DNA from: Rhizobiaceae bacterium
GTDB lineage: Bacteria > Pseudomonadota > Alphaproteobacteria > Rhizobiales > Rhizobiaceae
DNA length: 64,000 nucleotides
Direction: 5' to 3'
Assembly (NCBI GenBank): GCA_029233925.1
Contig: JARGOX010000011.1
Coordinates: 62,001-126,000, forward strand
A model generated the notes under the pieces. It ran no database searches and was not told where the DNA came from. It saw nothing but the letters and a program-made list of their open reading frames with translations. Below, in pieces: positions 1-8,609 of this stretch (positions within the stretch are counted from its first letter, which is position 1; each line of letters begins with the position of its first letter). The position numbers were made by a program, and so were the translations under genes.

Positions 1-548
1 AACGCAACGTCTGCGGAATCCGTAATTTTCTCGATACGTTTTCGAAGGTTGTCAAAATCTGTCTGGTTGGAAAGCGGAACATCAAAACCATGAACCAAGA
101 GGGCAGATCGGGTGGTCTCAGCAGAGCCGGAATCTATCGCGCCCGGGTGACGAAACAAGGTGAAAATTGAGTCCACGCCTCCCGAGAATGTCTGGATGGC
201 GTTTTTGTTGTGCGGGGTCATCGAGAAATTTTCAGACGGTATCACATCCGCCGCTTCGATATCCACAAACTGGTAATCATCAGGACAATAACAATGCCAG
301 GCCTCTTGAAACAGTGCGATATTGCGGAAGAGTTTTTCGCTTATCGGACCTTTGACCTTGAGCTTGCTGCAGTGACGCATTGCATGAAAAATGACATTGC
401 ACAGTGGGCCGTCCAGGGTTTTGGGATCCTCCACCGGTGCGCTGATTTCCGTGAGTACCCGGATGGTCTGGACTCCATCGCCATGAAGAATGAGGGTCTG
501 CCCTTTGCCCGAAAGCGATCCCTCCACATCCAACGTCAATGTCTTCAT
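1..548 (-). CDS. PP-loop ATP-pyrophosphatase-like protein (partial, C-terminus beyond window)
   Basis: An open frame reads from the ATG at 548 down to the left edge without a stop, giving 182 residues of an incomplete protein. Residues 121-131 hold a clear PP-loop, with SGGVDS at 122-127. This is the ATP-binding motif of the N-type ATP pyrophosphatase family (QueC, asparagine synthetase, NAD synthetase and relatives). The roughly 120 residues before the loop match no family I recognise, so this is not a canonical QueC, in which the loop lies at the extreme N-terminus. The gene lies 74 bases downstream of the SET-domain gene on the same strand and probably shares its transcript. The PP-loop family assignment is firm. 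The substrate is unknown, and the C-terminal half is missing from this window. Confidence 0.75.
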   Translation of the reverse strand, partial: MKTLTLDVEGSLSGKGQTLILHGDGVQTIRVLTEISAPVEDPKTLDGPLCNVIFHAMRHCSKLKVKGPISEKLFRNIALFQEAWHCYCPDDYQFVDIEAADVIPSENFSMTPHNKNAIQTFSGGVDSIFTLFRHPGAIDSGSAETTRSALLVHGFDVPLSNQTDFDNLRKRIEKITDSADVA

Positions 549-622
549 GTCACAGCACTCGGAGTTTGCTGCGGCATGTGAAATTCTTTTTTGCGACTGA
601 TAAGTGACACAGCATGCAGATG

Positions 623-1210
623 CTAGTTCTCCAGGTAATCCGACAACTCGTCGACGATGTAACTTTGCAGAACATTCATATGCAAATATTTCAGAAGCAA
701 AGCTCTTGGCACGCTTTTGACATTACAAATTGACGATCTGCAATTTTCGGAATTGCACCTGCATTGCATTGTCCATGCGTCAGGAGCAACGCTGCAACTT
801 ACGGTGGTCGAATAGTCGTATGTAATCTCTTCTCCGGCATCTATATCGCGGATCGCTATAAGGTCGTTCCGTGCCCTTATTCCTGCGTTCGGGTTGCAAC
901 TGTGATTGAAGGCCAATGAGGCGGGATCCAGATCGATAAAAAGGTCGGCATCAATTTGGAGCGGGTCATCCGGGGTCACTTTCCGTTTTTTGATTCTGCG
1001 CAAAACCTCCTTGAAATCGATGACATCGCCACGCAATGCACAGATCAGATCACCTTTATTGATATCGGTCGTCGCGAATGAACCCAGTTGATGGATGTCA
1101 GAGACCCCGATGGCAATGGATCCGGAACCCGCACGCACCACCATTGGAATGTTCACATCATAAGACCGTTTGCGCGAAAAGACGCCGAAAGCTCTTTCGA
1201 ATATTCTCAC
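623..1210 (-). CDS. SET domain-containing protein-lysine methyltransferase
   Basis: This encodes a single compact SET domain of about 195 residues. Hallmarks are the NHSCNPN motif (pseudoknot and SAM-binding segment), GEEITYDYST near the active site with its tyrosine, and a post-SET cysteine cluster of the type CxCxxxxC that should bind zinc. By family it would transfer methyl groups from SAM to lysine on an unknown protein. I chose the GTG at 1210 because a GGAG lies six bases before it. A GTG at 1222 in the same frame would add four residues but has no visible ribosome site. It lies upstream of the PP-loop gene in the same orientation, which suggests a two-gene unit. Bacterial SET proteins are sporadic, and no histone-like target is visible here. 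Confidence 0.85.
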   Translation of the reverse strand: MRIFERAFGVFSRKRSYDVNIPMVVRAGSGSIAIGVSDIHQLGSFATTDINKGDLICALRGDVIDFKEVLRRIKKRKVTPDDPLQIDADLFIDLDPASLAFNHSCNPNAGIRARNDLIAIRDIDAGEEITYDYSTTVSCSVAPDAWTMQCRCNSENCRSSICNVKSVPRALLLKYLHMNVLQSYIVDELSDYLEN

Positions 1211-1635
1211 CCCAAGCTCCACACATTTGTTTCAACATACCCCAAATGGCCTGCCTTGTGATGCCTTAACTGCCCAATCGAGCCGGCAAATCAAGTATTT
1301 TCAATCGACGGACGGATCTGTTCTGCCGTTTTCGCCCTGTTTCGGTCATGCCCGGGGATCCTGACACGTCCTTCGCGGCGGTGGGTATTTTTATTCGCCC
1401 TCAGTTGCGACGCAGATCCAAAGACACAAAATCAGGCGAACCGAACGTCTTATCCGATCCACGCAGCATCGACAGACCAACATTCCAACGGATTGAGCTC
1501 ACAGGGATTGCGAACTGTAGGATCAGACAGACAGGGACATACAGATGGCCCTTTATTGCATGCCTGCCATCCGCTTCTGGTAGTTGCTGCAGTGCAACAT
1601 AGACATTATGTAAGAAGCAACAGAAAGAGGGTACC
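1211..1635. other. Intergenic region between divergent genes
   Basis: This stretch separates the divergent SET gene and the small gene at 1636. I find no convincing coding frame. A short imperfect inverted repeat (GTTGC at 1583-1587, GCAAC at 1594-1598) lies about 40 bases before the small gene and could be a regulatory site. No clear promoter boxes were found. Confidence 0.4.
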
Positions 1636-1818
1636 ATGTCTTTTAATGCATCACGCGCCAGCCGCGCTATTGGCTCATTCGGTCGTTTTTTTGGAGAAGC
1701 CGTGGACAGCATTGCCCGCGCCCGCCTGGCAACGGAAATTTTGAACACGCCTGAAAGCGTTTTCGAGCGCAGAGGCACAACACGCGACCAGGCCATGCGC
1801 CGTATCATGGACATCTGA
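1636..1818 (+). CDS. Small conserved-type hypothetical protein (60 aa)
   Basis: This 60-residue protein starts at an ATG preceded by AGAGGG with good spacing (1625-1630). The N-terminal half (SRASRAIGSFGRFFGEAVDS) could form an amphipathic helix, and the C-terminal half is charged with many arginines. It resembles the small basic DUF1127-like proteins common in rhizobia in size and composition, but I cannot place it in that family with certainty. The opposite strand also has a long open frame, which I treat as a shadow because it has no ribosome site. Function unknown. Confidence 0.55.
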   Translation: MSFNASRASRAIGSFGRFFGEAVDSIARARLATEILNTPESVFERRGTTRDQAMRRIMDI

Positions 1819-2182
1819 TCTGCCTTCTTATTGATTGGGTACGCAGGGGTTCAACCCGATAGGCTGGACATTGTCCCTGCTGAGTACAGTCGGCCTGCCA
1901 CCCTGCGCATGCCGCTCAAAACGGCCTTTACACAAGAGAGCCCTTCCCGATGGGTTTCTCATTTTGAACAACGCGCATTCGGCGTCTAAACACGTCTGAA
2001 TGCGTTGATTCATGTTCCGTTCCAAATGGCAATTGGACATTCCCATCCGTACAGTGCATGATGTACGTGATGTTCCTGCCAGATCTTGGCGGTTCTATTT
2101 TCGAAAAATCAATAAATTGGCCGTGACCAATCCTGGTGCCGGTTGTCTCCGCTTCGATTTCGATCGAGCGAAAGGATATTTC
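1819..2182. other. Intergenic region
   Basis: No convincing gene is seen. The frame of the next gene stays open upstream to an ATG at 2012, but that extension lacks a ribosome site and looks non-coding. It most likely holds the promoter of the gene at 2183. Confidence 0.4.
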
Positions 2183-2548
2183 ATGCAGTTACCCTCCATT
2201 CTTCAAGGCGAGTCACTCACACGACTTCTGCAAGGCATCGCTGTTGGCGCCATTGCTTCGATGGTCATTGGATTCGGCTGGGGTGGTTGGATGCTTGGCG
2301 GCACCGCTGAAAAGCAGAGTGCCGATAACGCCAAGAGCGCTGTCATCGCCGTATTGGCGCCCATTTGTGCCGACAATTTTCAAAATGCCAACAATGCGAC
2401 CACCAATCTGGAAAACCTCAAAAAAGAAACCAGCTACCAGCAGGCCAGCTTTGTTGAAAAAGGCGGCTGGGCCATTCTACCCGGCAATGACAAGTCAAGC
2501 TCCGGCGTCGCAAGAGCATGCGCCTCCATTCTCAACGACCTGAAATAA
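2183..2548 (+). CDS. Single-pass membrane protein of unknown function
   Basis: This is a 121-residue protein with one N-terminal transmembrane helix (about residues 15-40, GIAVGAIASMVIGFGWGGWM) and a soluble C-terminal part with an isolated CADNF segment. I chose the ATG at 2183 because AAAGGA lies at 2171-2176. The frame continues upstream to 2012, but that part has biased, low-quality sequence. Similar small proteins with a glycine-rich helix followed by a region around an alanine-rich API-CADNF stretch occur in many Rhizobiales as uncharacterised proteins. It stands alone, and no operon partner is evident. Function unknown. Confidence 0.65.
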   Translation: MQLPSILQGESLTRLLQGIAVGAIASMVIGFGWGGWMLGGTAEKQSADNAKSAVIAVLAPICADNFQNANNATTNLENLKKETSYQQASFVEKGGWAILPGNDKSSSGVARACASILNDLK

Positions 2549-2844
2549 TCATTGTTTACACATGCCTGATGGCAGCAACGTCATCAGCATTGCAATGATG
2601 CGATCGCTGGAAGGGGCCTGACGGCCCCGGACAGCCTTTGCCTTATACAAGATCAGCCCAATCAAAGATCCCGAACAATCTCCGCTTGGCGCTTGGACCC
2701 AACGGAGCTCGTTCGTTTCGGGGTGTGGGCACAGTTTAAAATTCAATTCGAAATGTACCTCGCGTGGTTCTGTAACGGACGCTTGGACAACGGACCGCAT
2801 GCGCAATCGTGCTGCATGTTGATGATCCGCACCAAGGAGCGACC
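2549..2844. other. Intergenic region with a small GC hairpin
   Basis: This gap contains a hairpin with a six-base-pair stem (GGGGCC at 2613-2618, GGCCCC at 2623-2628) and a four-base loop. It lies downstream of the membrane-protein gene and has no following T tract, so it is a weak terminator at best. The rest should include the promoter of the DUF1611 operon, but no convincing boxes were found. Confidence 0.4.
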
Positions 2845-4044
2845 ATGATTACAATTCCATTGACACGCCCCCCGATTTCGCCGGAAATCCCCCTGTTCCC
2901 GCGCGCTTTGAAACCTGCGGCAAAGCACGCCATCAAGCGTCCACAGCGTCAGGAGGCGCAAACCGCCACAGCGATTGTCTATTGCGAAGCCCATTTTGGA
3001 GCCATCGACGGCAAGACGGCAAACGGCCTGGTACGCCACTCGGAAAAATATACGATCCTTTCGGTGATCGACAGCCAGAAAGCCGGCCTTGATGCAGGCA
3101 ATGTGCTTGACGGCAAGACAAATGACATCCCGATTTTCGCCGATCTCGCCGAAGCACTGGCCCATACACAAGGCGTGCCGGACTATTTCATATACGGCAT
3201 AGCACCGGCGGCCGGCATCTTGTCAGCCAGGGAACGTGCCGTGGTTTTCGAAGCGATCAGCCGGGGAATGAACATCGTCAACGGGCTACATGAATTCCTC
3301 AATGACGATCCTGAATTTGCGGCAGCGGCCAAAGCGGCAAATGTCGAAATTCTTGATATCAGAAGGCCCCGCCCGAAAAATGATCTGCGTCTGTTCAGCG
3401 GTCGTATCAACGAGGTCACCTGCCCCCGTATCGCTGTATTGGGCACCGACTGCGCCATCGGCAAGCGCACCACAGCCAGCATTCTGACACGCGCGCTCAA
3501 CGAGAGTGGCGTGAAGGCCGTCATGGTGACAACCGGTCAGACCGGACTGATCCAGGGTGCCCGTCATGGTTTGGCCATGGACGCCGTGCCCTCGCAATTT
3601 TGCGCCGGTGAACTCGAAGCAACGATCATCGAGGCCTTTGAAGGCGAAAATCCGGACGTGATCATCATCGAAGGTCAGGGCGCCCTCAGCCACCCTGCCT
3701 TTTGCACCACAGCTTTCATCCTGCGGGGCAGCGCTCCCGATGGAGTCATCTTGCAGCACGCACCAAACCGCAAGCACCGGTGCGATTTCGAGCAGATGGA
3801 AATGCCCACGCCCCGTTCGGAAATCGATCTGATCAGCGCTTTCGCCGATACAAAGGTCATCGGACTGACGATCAATCATGAGAATATGAGTGATACGCAA
3901 GTCAGCACGGCCATCATGTCCTATGAGGGCGAACTCGGCATTCCGGTCACCGATGCGCTGACGCGTCCCACGGAACTTCTGGTGGCCATGGTGCTCTCCT
4001 CGTTCCCGCAACTGAAAAGAAAACCGGGCGCTATCGTGCAGTGA
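2845..4044 (+). CDS. DUF1611 family P-loop protein (DgcN-like)
   Basis: This 399-residue protein belongs to the DUF1611/COG3367 family. It has a Rossmann-like N-terminal domain and a C-terminal P-loop domain. The Walker A-like segment GTDCAIGKRTTAS lies near residue 205, and a hydrophobic strand followed by EGQGAL (near residue 275) is typical of the family. Family members include DgcN, described as a D-glutamate N-acetyltransferase in D-glutamate catabolism. I use this only as the nearest characterised relative. The ATG at 2845 has an AAGGAG site four bases before it. The stop overlaps the GTG start of the racemase-like gene, so the two are probably translationally coupled. A role in D-amino-acid metabolism is inferred from that neighbour. 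Confidence 0.75.
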   Translation: MITIPLTRPPISPEIPLFPRALKPAAKHAIKRPQRQEAQTATAIVYCEAHFGAIDGKTANGLVRHSEKYTILSVIDSQKAGLDAGNVLDGKTNDIPIFADLAEALAHTQGVPDYFIYGIAPAAGILSARERAVVFEAISRGMNIVNGLHEFLNDDPEFAAAAKAANVEILDIRRPRPKNDLRLFSGRINEVTCPRIAVLGTDCAIGKRTTASILTRALNESGVKAVMVTTGQTGLIQGARHGLAMDAVPSQFCAGELEATIIEAFEGENPDVIIIEGQGALSHPAFCTTAFILRGSAPDGVILQHAPNRKHRCDFEQMEMPTPRSEIDLISAFADTKVIGLTINHENMSDTQVSTAIMSYEGELGIPVTDALTRPTELLVAMVLSSFPQLKRKPGAIVQ

Positions 4045-5177
4045 GCACACCAAGGCTGGACATTGATCTGGCAAAGATCCGCCATAATGCCGCGACTCTG
4101 GTCGCACGGCTGCGCAGGCCTGGTATCTCCGTCACCGGCGTAACCAAGGCCTGTCTGGGGGACCCATGCCTTGCCAATGTCCTGCTGAAAGCAGGCGTTG
4201 GCGGACTTGGTGATTCCCGCATTGAAAACATCGAAACCATGCGCCGCGCAGGCATCAGGGCACCCATGACACTCATGCGCGCTCCCATGCCAAGTCAGGT
4301 TGACCGCGTCGTGGCGCTGGCTGACACCAGTTTCAACACAGAACTCAGCGTGATCCGCGCCCTGTCTCAGGCAGCGTGCAAGGCCGGGCGCAGGCACGCC
4401 GTGGTGCTCATGGTGGAACTGGGTGATCTGCGTGAAGGCATCATGCCGGACGACCTGGACGCCATGGTGCGCGCGACATTGCTTCTGCCCAATATCGACT
4501 TCAAGGGCATTGGCACCAACCTCGCCTGTCGCAGCGGCGTGGTACCCGACGCGCAAAACATGGGCGAATTGTCCCGTTTGGCAGATGGTCTGGACAGAAG
4601 GTTTGGCCCGGTCATCAGCATTGTATCCGGCGGCAACTCCAGCAACCTGCAATGGGCGCTCAATGGCGCCGACACCGGTCGCATCAATGATTTGCGTCTC
4701 GGCGAGGCAATTTTGCTTGGGCTGGATCCGCTGCACAGACGGCCGATCACCGGCCTGCATACCGATGCCATCACTCTGGTCGCCGAAGCCATCGAATCGA
4801 AAGACAAACCGTCACGGCCCTGGGGCGCAATCGCTCAATCGGCCTTTGGCGCCATGCCGGGCATCACGGACCAAGGCCCGATCAACCAGACCCTATTGGC
4901 CATCGGTCGCCAGGATGTCGATCCTGCCGGCCTGACGCCGCTGCAGGACATCGAAATCCTCGGTGCAAGCAGCGACCACCTCATTTTGGACACCAGCAAA
5001 TGCAAGGTAAGTGTAGGCAGCGAAATAGGCTTCCAGCTCAATTACAGCGCCCTGCTGCGCGCCATGACCTCGCCATTTGTCACAAAGACCTTTGTGCAGC
5101 CGGATGATCACCGGCCAAGCGCACCCGTTTTACCAACCCGATCAAAGCCCATAGGGAATTTCCAGCAATGTCATTGA
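4041..5177 (+). CDS. PLP-dependent alanine/ornithine racemase family protein
   Basis: This 378-residue protein has the alanine-racemase N-terminal TIM-barrel fold. Its layout fits the ornithine racemase/YhfX branch: DIDLAKIRHNA at the start, the probable PLP lysine in TGVTKACLGDP (near residue 34), a MVELGDLREGI strand and SGGNSSNL for phosphate binding. By family it would racemise an amino acid in the cytoplasm. The start is a GTG overlapping the stop of the DUF1611 gene by four bases. The end overlaps the DUF1488 gene by ten. The extreme C-terminus is a poorly conserved tail. The substrate is unknown. Pairing with a DgcN-like protein suggests a D-amino acid or its acylated form. Confidence 0.8.
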   Translation: MSTPRLDIDLAKIRHNAATLVARLRRPGISVTGVTKACLGDPCLANVLLKAGVGGLGDSRIENIETMRRAGIRAPMTLMRAPMPSQVDRVVALADTSFNTELSVIRALSQAACKAGRRHAVVLMVELGDLREGIMPDDLDAMVRATLLLPNIDFKGIGTNLACRSGVVPDAQNMGELSRLADGLDRRFGPVISIVSGGNSSNLQWALNGADTGRINDLRLGEAILLGLDPLHRRPITGLHTDAITLVAEAIESKDKPSRPWGAIAQSAFGAMPGITDQGPINQTLLAIGRQDVDPAGLTPLQDIEILGASSDHLILDTSKCKVSVGSEIGFQLNYSALLRAMTSPFVTKTFVQPDDHRPSAPVLPTRSKPIGNFQQCH

Positions 5178-5434
5178 CCTTTCCAAACCCAAGCCGCAGC
5201 TACGATGATGCGCTGGATCGCATCCGTTTCATCGGCCATGACGGCATGTTTCAGATTGCCTTCTTTGTCGAAATCGACGCATTGGCAAAAACCACAAAAA
5301 ATCTGGTTCGCACTGAAGCCGGATATCTCGAAGCATTCGATGCAGCACGCTCGGCGATCGAGCGTGTGGCGCTGAAGGCCTATTCACGGGATCGAAATTC
5401 GATGATCGTCCTTCGGGCCGCCGACATGCATTGA
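5168..5434 (+). CDS. DUF1488 family protein
   Basis: This 88-residue cytoplasmic protein begins SLTFPNPSRSYDDALDRIRFIGHDG and continues with FFVEIDAL and FDAARSAIERVA. This is the recognisable layout of DUF1488, a small family frequent in rhizobia and without a known function. It begins inside the end of the racemase gene (ten-base overlap, different frame), which implies co-transcription and perhaps coupled translation. An AGGGA lies somewhat far upstream of the ATG. Nothing in it suggests catalysis. Confidence 0.75.
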   Translation: MSLTFPNPSRSYDDALDRIRFIGHDGMFQIAFFVEIDALAKTTKNLVRTEAGYLEAFDAARSAIERVALKAYSRDRNSMIVLRAADMH

Positions 5435-5632
5435 TCTGCTTTCCCATAAATCGTGCAGCCTTGGCCACATATGGGCCTTGGCCACACCGGAGAGACTCGA
5501 ACCCAATGCCCATACCCTTTTGCGATACGACTGAAAGCAGGCAGCTTCCAGCGTGTTACAGCGATTGACTGCGCTTTTTGCGTGCAAAATGAAAAAATAA
5601 TAACTTTTATACTCATGTTTAAAGCCTACTAA

Positions 5633-5660
5633 TTGACTCCAGTTTAATGGCCGCTATAGA
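5633..5660 (+). promoter_or_regulatory. Predicted sigma-70-type promoter of the FecBCD-type ABC operon
   Basis: TTGACT at 5633-5638 and TATAGA at 5655-5660 are separated by 16 bases and lie about 55 bases before the start of the binding-protein gene. No cobalamin-riboswitch core and no evident Fur or Zur palindrome was recognised nearby. Two direct copies of CCTTGGCCACA (5459-5469 and 5476-5486) lie further upstream. Confidence 0.5.
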
Positions 5661-5716
5661 GATTCGCATTATTCACCGTCTACGCGATCATCAGGCCACG
5701 TTAATTGGAGCTCAGG

Positions 5717-6802
5717 ATGTCACTATTCCCATCACCGCATCACGCAATCAGCAAAACCGCCATCACAATGGCCCTTTTGACAAGCCTGCTGACGGCTGCC
5801 GCCCATGCGGACATCACCTTCAAGGATCACCAGGGCGTGGAGATCAAATTGGATTCGCCACCTGAAAAAGTGGTGACCATCGTGCGTTCAGGCCCGATCC
5901 TTTACCGCGCCGTGGACGGAACAGCGGACCATATCAGTGCCGTGAACAAGAGTTTCTTCACCCGCGATTACATCTCCGGCCGCTACGGAGAAATCCTGCC
6001 GGAACTGGGCAATCTGGCAGCAACCGCCGCGCGCGAAGGCTTCGTCCCCAATGTTGAAGCCCTCTTGGAAATCAATCCAGATGTGATCATTCAGTGGGCA
6101 ACGGAGCCGCAAAACATCGAGCCTCTCGAACGGGTCGGCCTGACGGTTGTCGGTTGGAATTGCTGCACCGAAGCCGACCGCCGCGACTACCTGACGATCA
6201 GCGGAAAGTTGAGCGGCAAAACGCAACAGGCCGAGAAAATCCTGGCAGCGCAGGATGCCTCGAATGCGGTGCTGCGTGAACGTTTCAGCACTTTTGACAG
6301 CGCCGATACCGTCAGCCTGTTGCAGGTCGACCAGTTGAACGACCAGATCCGGGTCATCGCCAATGCTTCCCTGGATTTCAGCCTGAGCGGCGTCAATACG
6401 CCAGCGGCGGACGACAGCAATGTCTGGTGGAAAACCGTAGACCTTGAGCAGCTCTATGTCTGGAATCCGCAGATGATCCTGATACCACCCTACGCCAGAG
6501 ACCTGACGCCGGAGACATTCTACAGCAATCCGCTTCTCGCCAGCCTCGATGCCGTTGAAAACAGGCGTGTCTACAAGATACCTGCCTTTGCCGGGTCACC
6601 CGACGGGCCGGAAATCTATCTTGTCTCCTCATGGATTGCCGCTCTGGCACACGGCGCGGATGCAGCACCGGATTTTCGGGCCAATGTCCGCCAGGTCTAC
6701 AAGACGATTTATGACATCGAACTGGCCGATGCACAGATCGACCGCATTCTGTCGATGGAAGAAAACGCCGGGTCTCAAGCTTATGGCAGCCTGTTCGAAT
6801 AG
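5717..6802 (+). CDS. ABC transporter substrate-binding protein (FecB/BtuF-like)
   Basis: This is a periplasmic binding protein of 361 residues. It has an N-terminal export signal whose hydrophobic core lies around residues 15-30 and ends near AAAHA. Class III (helical-backbone) features follow: PPEKVVTIVRSGP, NVEALLEINPDVII, and a long helix between the two lobes. Family members deliver ferric siderophores, haem, cobalamin or metal chelates to FecCD-type permeases. The ATG at 5717 has GGAG at 5707-5710. The frame also holds a TTG at 5705. A CC pair (GWNCCTE) is unusual. The gene heads a four-gene unit with the permease ten bases downstream. The ligand cannot be told from the sequence. Confidence 0.85.
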   Translation: MSLFPSPHHAISKTAITMALLTSLLTAAAHADITFKDHQGVEIKLDSPPEKVVTIVRSGPILYRAVDGTADHISAVNKSFFTRDYISGRYGEILPELGNLAATAAREGFVPNVEALLEINPDVIIQWATEPQNIEPLERVGLTVVGWNCCTEADRRDYLTISGKLSGKTQQAEKILAAQDASNAVLRERFSTFDSADTVSLLQVDQLNDQIRVIANASLDFSLSGVNTPAADDSNVWWKTVDLEQLYVWNPQMILIPPYARDLTPETFYSNPLLASLDAVENRRVYKIPAFAGSPDGPEIYLVSSWIAALAHGADAAPDFRANVRQVYKTIYDIELADAQIDRILSMEENAGSQAYGSLFE

Positions 6803-6811
6803 GGGCTGCAG

Positions 6812-7858
6812 GTGTCCGACACAACAAAGAAGGCGCCTCTGGCGCGTCGCGCCCTCTTTCCGCTTCTGCTGGGTCTGTTGCTGCTCACCATACTCTATTC
6901 GGTGACCATCGGGCGCTATGACCTGCAAGTGCGGGATGTGGCGCTGATCCTTTGGGACAACATATCGCCAAGTCAGGCACCAAGCTGGACAAAACTCGAA
7001 GAGACAGTGGTCGAACTGGTGCGTTTGCCGCGCGTTCTCGCCGCTGTATTGATCGGCTTTGGCCTTGCCGTTTCGGGCGGTGCATTGCAGGGCCTGTTCC
7101 GCAATCCCCTTGTTGATCCCGGCATAATCGGGGTCACTGCCGGTGCCGGCTTTGGCGGCACCCTGGCAATCCTGCTCGGCATACACGGATACATGCTTTT
7201 GGCCATCGCCTTCTGCTTTGGCATAGGCAGCGTTGTGCTGGTCAAATTCCTGGCAAGTGTGCGTGGCCGGACCTCCATTTTGACATTGGTTCTTGCCGGT
7301 GTTGTCATCTCGGCCTTCTTCTCCGCAGCCATTTCCATTGCCAAACTACTGGCCGATCCGTTTCAAAAACTCCCCGCCATCACCTATTGGCTGATGGGCA
7401 GCATTGCATCGACGCATTATGGCGACGTTCTTCTGTTGGCCATCGCTGTCATTCCGGCCACCATTCTGATTTTCCTCTTGCGCTTTCAGATCAACATCCT
7501 GTCGCTGGGCGAGGAAAAGGCCCGTGCACTGGGCACACCCGTTGTCCTGGTTCAATGGCTCATTTTGATCGCAACAGCGATGATTTCCGCTGGCATTGTG
7601 GCCATTTCCGGCATTATCGGCTGGGTCGGACTGGTCATGCCGCATGTGGCGCGGGCATTCGTCGGCGCAGACCACAGCCGGATGCTGCCGGTCGCCGGCA
7701 TAATCGGCGCCATCTATCTCTTGCTGGTCGACAATCTGGCCCGCACGGTCACCACCGCAGAAATTCCGCTTGGCATCATCACCGCGCTGATCGGCGTGCC
7801 CGTATTCGCCATCATCCTTCGGCGCATGCATTCAAAAGGCGGCTGGAGCAATGATTGA
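6812..7858 (+). CDS. FecCD family ABC transporter permease
   Basis: This 348-residue inner-membrane protein has about nine to ten transmembrane helices. It shows the FecCD signatures RLPRVLAAVLIGFGLAVSGGALQGLFRNPLVDPGIIGVTAGAGFG and the coupling region with GEEKARALG, followed by ISGIIGWVGLVMPHVAR. It should form the homodimeric channel for the substrate delivered by the upstream binding protein. The start is a GTG with AGGGG six bases before it. Its last eight bases overlap the ATPase gene. No TonB-dependent receptor is encoded next to it. Confidence 0.92.
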   Translation: MSDTTKKAPLARRALFPLLLGLLLLTILYSVTIGRYDLQVRDVALILWDNISPSQAPSWTKLEETVVELVRLPRVLAAVLIGFGLAVSGGALQGLFRNPLVDPGIIGVTAGAGFGGTLAILLGIHGYMLLAIAFCFGIGSVVLVKFLASVRGRTSILTLVLAGVVISAFFSAAISIAKLLADPFQKLPAITYWLMGSIASTHYGDVLLLAIAVIPATILIFLLRFQINILSLGEEKARALGTPVVLVQWLILIATAMISAGIVAISGIIGWVGLVMPHVARAFVGADHSRMLPVAGIIGAIYLLLVDNLARTVTTAEIPLGIITALIGVPVFAIILRRMHSKGGWSND

Positions 7859-8609
7859 GGTCCGTGATCTGCACGTCAGACGGGGTGACAAGACCATCAT
7901 AGATGGTTGCAGCTTCGCCGTTCACAGCAGCGGCGTGCTGGTCATCCTCGGCGCCAATGGCGTCGGCAAGACAACCTTGCTCAACACCATGATTGGCGTG
8001 CTCAAGCCTTACAGAGGCCACATGGAGATCGGCGGAAAGATCGGCTTTGTACCGCAATTGTTCGAAGTCGCCTTTTCCTATTCCGTCATGGATATCGCGC
8101 TGATGGGCCGGGTACGCCACATTGGTCTGTTTGGCTCACCCGGCACCCGTGACTTTGCAGTCGTTCGCCGGTTTCTTGCATTGCTCGGCATTGAATATCT
8201 GGAAAACCGCGTGTTCAACGAATTGAGCGGCGGACAGCGCCAGATGGTGATGATCGCGCAGGCACTGTCTTCCGAATGCGATATTCTCATTCTTGACGAA
8301 CCCTGCGCCGCTCTGGATTACAGGAACCAGAAGGTGGTGATTGATGTCCTTCGAAGTCTCAGCCGGGATCATGGCATCACCATTGTCTTTACCACCCATG
8401 TACCACAGCACGCGGTGGAAATCGCCAGCCATGTTCTGCTGATGAACAGCGCTGTGTCCTACCTGAGCGGAACAGCGGAAACAGTGCTCAGCGAGAGCAA
8501 TCTCAGCGCCCTTTACAAGGTGCCGATCGGTCGCGCCCAATTCGCGGGCAGCGGCAAATTCACCTATGCGCCCCTGTTCCACCATGAAGAGGTCAGGCAT
8601 GAACCCTAA
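7851..8609 (+). CDS. FecE-type ABC transporter ATP-binding protein
   Basis: This is the ATPase of 252 residues for the FecCD-type importer. It shows Walker A GANGVGKTT, Q-loop FVPQLFE, the ABC signature LSGGQRQMV, Walker B ILILDEP followed by CAALDY, and the switch histidine in FTTHVPQHA. It starts eight bases before the permease stop. Its end overlaps the next gene by eleven bases, so transporter and downstream protein are likely made together. Confidence 0.92.
   Translation: MIEVRDLHVRRGDKTIIDGCSFAVHSSGVLVILGANGVGKTTLLNTMIGVLKPYRGHMEIGGKIGFVPQLFEVAFSYSVMDIALMGRVRHIGLFGSPGTRDFAVVRRFLALLGIEYLENRVFNELSGGQRQMVMIAQALSSECDILILDEPCAALDYRNQKVVIDVLRSLSRDHGITIVFTTHVPQHAVEIASHVLLMNSAVSYLSGTAETVLSESNLSALYKVPIGRAQFAGSGKFTYAPLFHHEEVRHEP

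Noticed and set aside
1401-1814. Minus-strand frame opposite the 60-residue gene
   Set aside because: It has no ribosome site and spans the intergenic gap. The plus-strand gene has a good AGAGGG site.
3286-4107. Long minus-strand frame opposite the DUF1611 gene
   Set aside because: It is a codon-bias shadow. The plus strand carries clear family motifs and ribosome sites, and the minus frame has cysteine- and histidine-rich unnatural composition.
5459-5486. Direct repeat CCTTGGCCACA as a metal-regulator box
   Set aside because: It is not palindromic, is about 230 bases from the start codon, and lies before the predicted promoter. Kept only as a note in the promoter entry.
5486-5510. tRNA-like T-arm sequence on the minus strand (around GACTCGAACCC)
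   Set aside because: The T-loop consensus is present, but the flanking stem does not pair and no acceptor stem, D-arm or anticodon arm can be built.
5435-5716. Cobalamin riboswitch upstream of a BtuF-like gene
   Set aside because: No B12-box core or the usual long conserved stem sequence was seen in this stretch.
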